Assembly: GCF_030247195.1 (NCBI RefSeq)
Contig: NC_080671.1
Span: forward strand, 214,996,943-215,060,942
Length of the DNA stretch: 64,000 nucleotides
Reading direction: 5' to 3'
From: Topomyia yanbarensis
Taxonomy: Eukaryota; Arthropoda; Insecta; Diptera; Culicidae
Part shown: positions 63,205 through 64,000 of the stretch, in pieces
Layout of the letters: each line of letters begins with the position of its first letter
Position numbering within the stretch: position 1 is the stretch's first letter
Program-made: the position numbers and the translations under genes
The notes under the pieces: generated by a model
Seen by the model: the letters and a program-made list of their open reading frames with translations, nothing else
Databases searched by the model: none
What the model was told of the DNA's origin: nothing

Positions 63205-64000
63205 AGATCTCCAACGACCATTCGTTGGAATGAGTGATGAAAGATGTAGAATAGTATCGAAAGTCGGATAATCTGATGACGTCAGAGTGGGTTGCCTTTG
63301 AACCACCGTACGAGTAGATTACTCGTTCCATTTAGAAATTGTGATTAGAAGAGGAAAAGGACTTTCAGTGTGTAGAATCTTCAGTGCCCAGCAAGGCTGG
63401 ACACATACTTAAATTTTACCTGGACGAAATATGAGTTGCGCATCCTCTTCCTATTCAATACACAGCAGCCGTACTATCTCATTTCAATGCTGATTTGAAT
63501 AGTGAAAATAACCGGTCCGTTTTAGTCAGTAAAACCCTTCACTGGACTGTGATTATGTGATTATTTTCCATATGTTCCAAATGAACTTCGTTGGATTAAT
63601 GAACGTAACATTTTGAGCAAGAATTATGTGATGACACCATGGTGTATGCTCTAGGACCTAATACTGGTGCAGCCTCTTCATGTTCACGGTAGTCTACACA
63701 GCCACTGGAAGGCTAAGTGAAGCTGGTGTGGTTCGTCCTTGAGCCACTGTACAAGTAAATTTCTCGATCAAATAGTAAATTGTGGATTGAAAGGTGAAAA
63801 ACAAAACTTCAGTGTGTAGCGACTGTAGTGTCCAGTTGGCCAGACACATACTCTAGGTAACCTAACCTGAACAACGACGATTCATGCTGTCCTTTCAATC
63901 CACTTGTGTGATTTGCATGTGGAATTATCTGATGGATGAGTTAAAACTAGGACCAGTGAATGATGAGTCTGCCTTTATCCTGTTGCTGACTTTGTTTTGT
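63205..64000. repeat. Gene-free region with two diverged ~410-bp repeats
   Basis: The words CACTGGACTG, TTCGTTGGA, CTTCAGTGTGTAG and ACACATACT recur in the same order near 63181-63410 and 63540-63855. This suggests two diverged copies of a ~410-bp unit. No protein. It could be part of an LTR or UTR of an element that continues past the window. Confidence 0.5.

Overview
The window looks like an intergenic, heterochromatin-like stretch of a mosquito genome, most likely a culicine (Aedes/Culex type). Pointers are the AT-rich DNA, short GT-AG introns, TA-flanked MITEs, an R1-clade non-LTR retrotransposon sitting in a (CA/CATA)n microsatellite, an insect errantivirus remnant, and almost no sequence that is not a repeat. 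I find no convincing host gene, tRNA, rRNA or CRISPR array. Every substantial coding region belongs to a mobile element. A 500-base run of N (58500-58999) marks a scaffold gap.

Layout, left to right. 1-2192: AT-rich DNA with a 241-bp tandem repeat. 2193-5864: a foldback element whose inverted arms are built from ~145-bp monomers. ~5965-14426: an array of ~1.2-kb units, minus orientation. 14427-24055: a four-level nest. Transposon relic A (DDE-like gene, ~230-bp TIRs) contains long-TIR element B, which contains a P/THAP9-like element C with an eight-exon transposase gene and a 7-bp target duplication, which is itself split by TA-MITE D. 24136-25885: 5' part of a non-LTR retrotransposon. 25886-27977: 3' LTR and env remnant of an errantivirus-like element on the minus strand, split by another TA-MITE. 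27978-30468: gene-free DNA with a Harbinger-type MITE.

30469-48662: a second ~8.5-kb array of the same 1.2-kb units in the opposite orientation. It is interrupted by a complete R1-clade, Waldo-like retrotransposon (35074-44742, minus strand, 14-bp target duplication). That element's ORF1 is interrupted by a 3.9-kb TIR element (8-bp target duplication), which carries another TA-MITE. 48663-51142: a second copy of A plus truncated B. 51143-58499: (AT)n tracts, a 1352-bp unit present twice direct and once inverted (forming a spacer-free palindrome), and TA-MITE family E. 59000-64000: a third B copy that supplies the empty target site for element C, more (AT)n tracts, a 152-bp duplication and gene-free DNA.

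The elements work as layered parasites rather than as a pathway. The Waldo-like ORF1/ORF2 pair encodes an RNA-binding protein and an endonuclease/reverse transcriptase. The P-like gene encodes a THAP-domain cut-and-paste transposase. The B, D, E and F elements carry no protein of their own and would depend on enzymes from elsewhere. Shared insertions and empty sites inside the window allow a relative chronology of the insertions.
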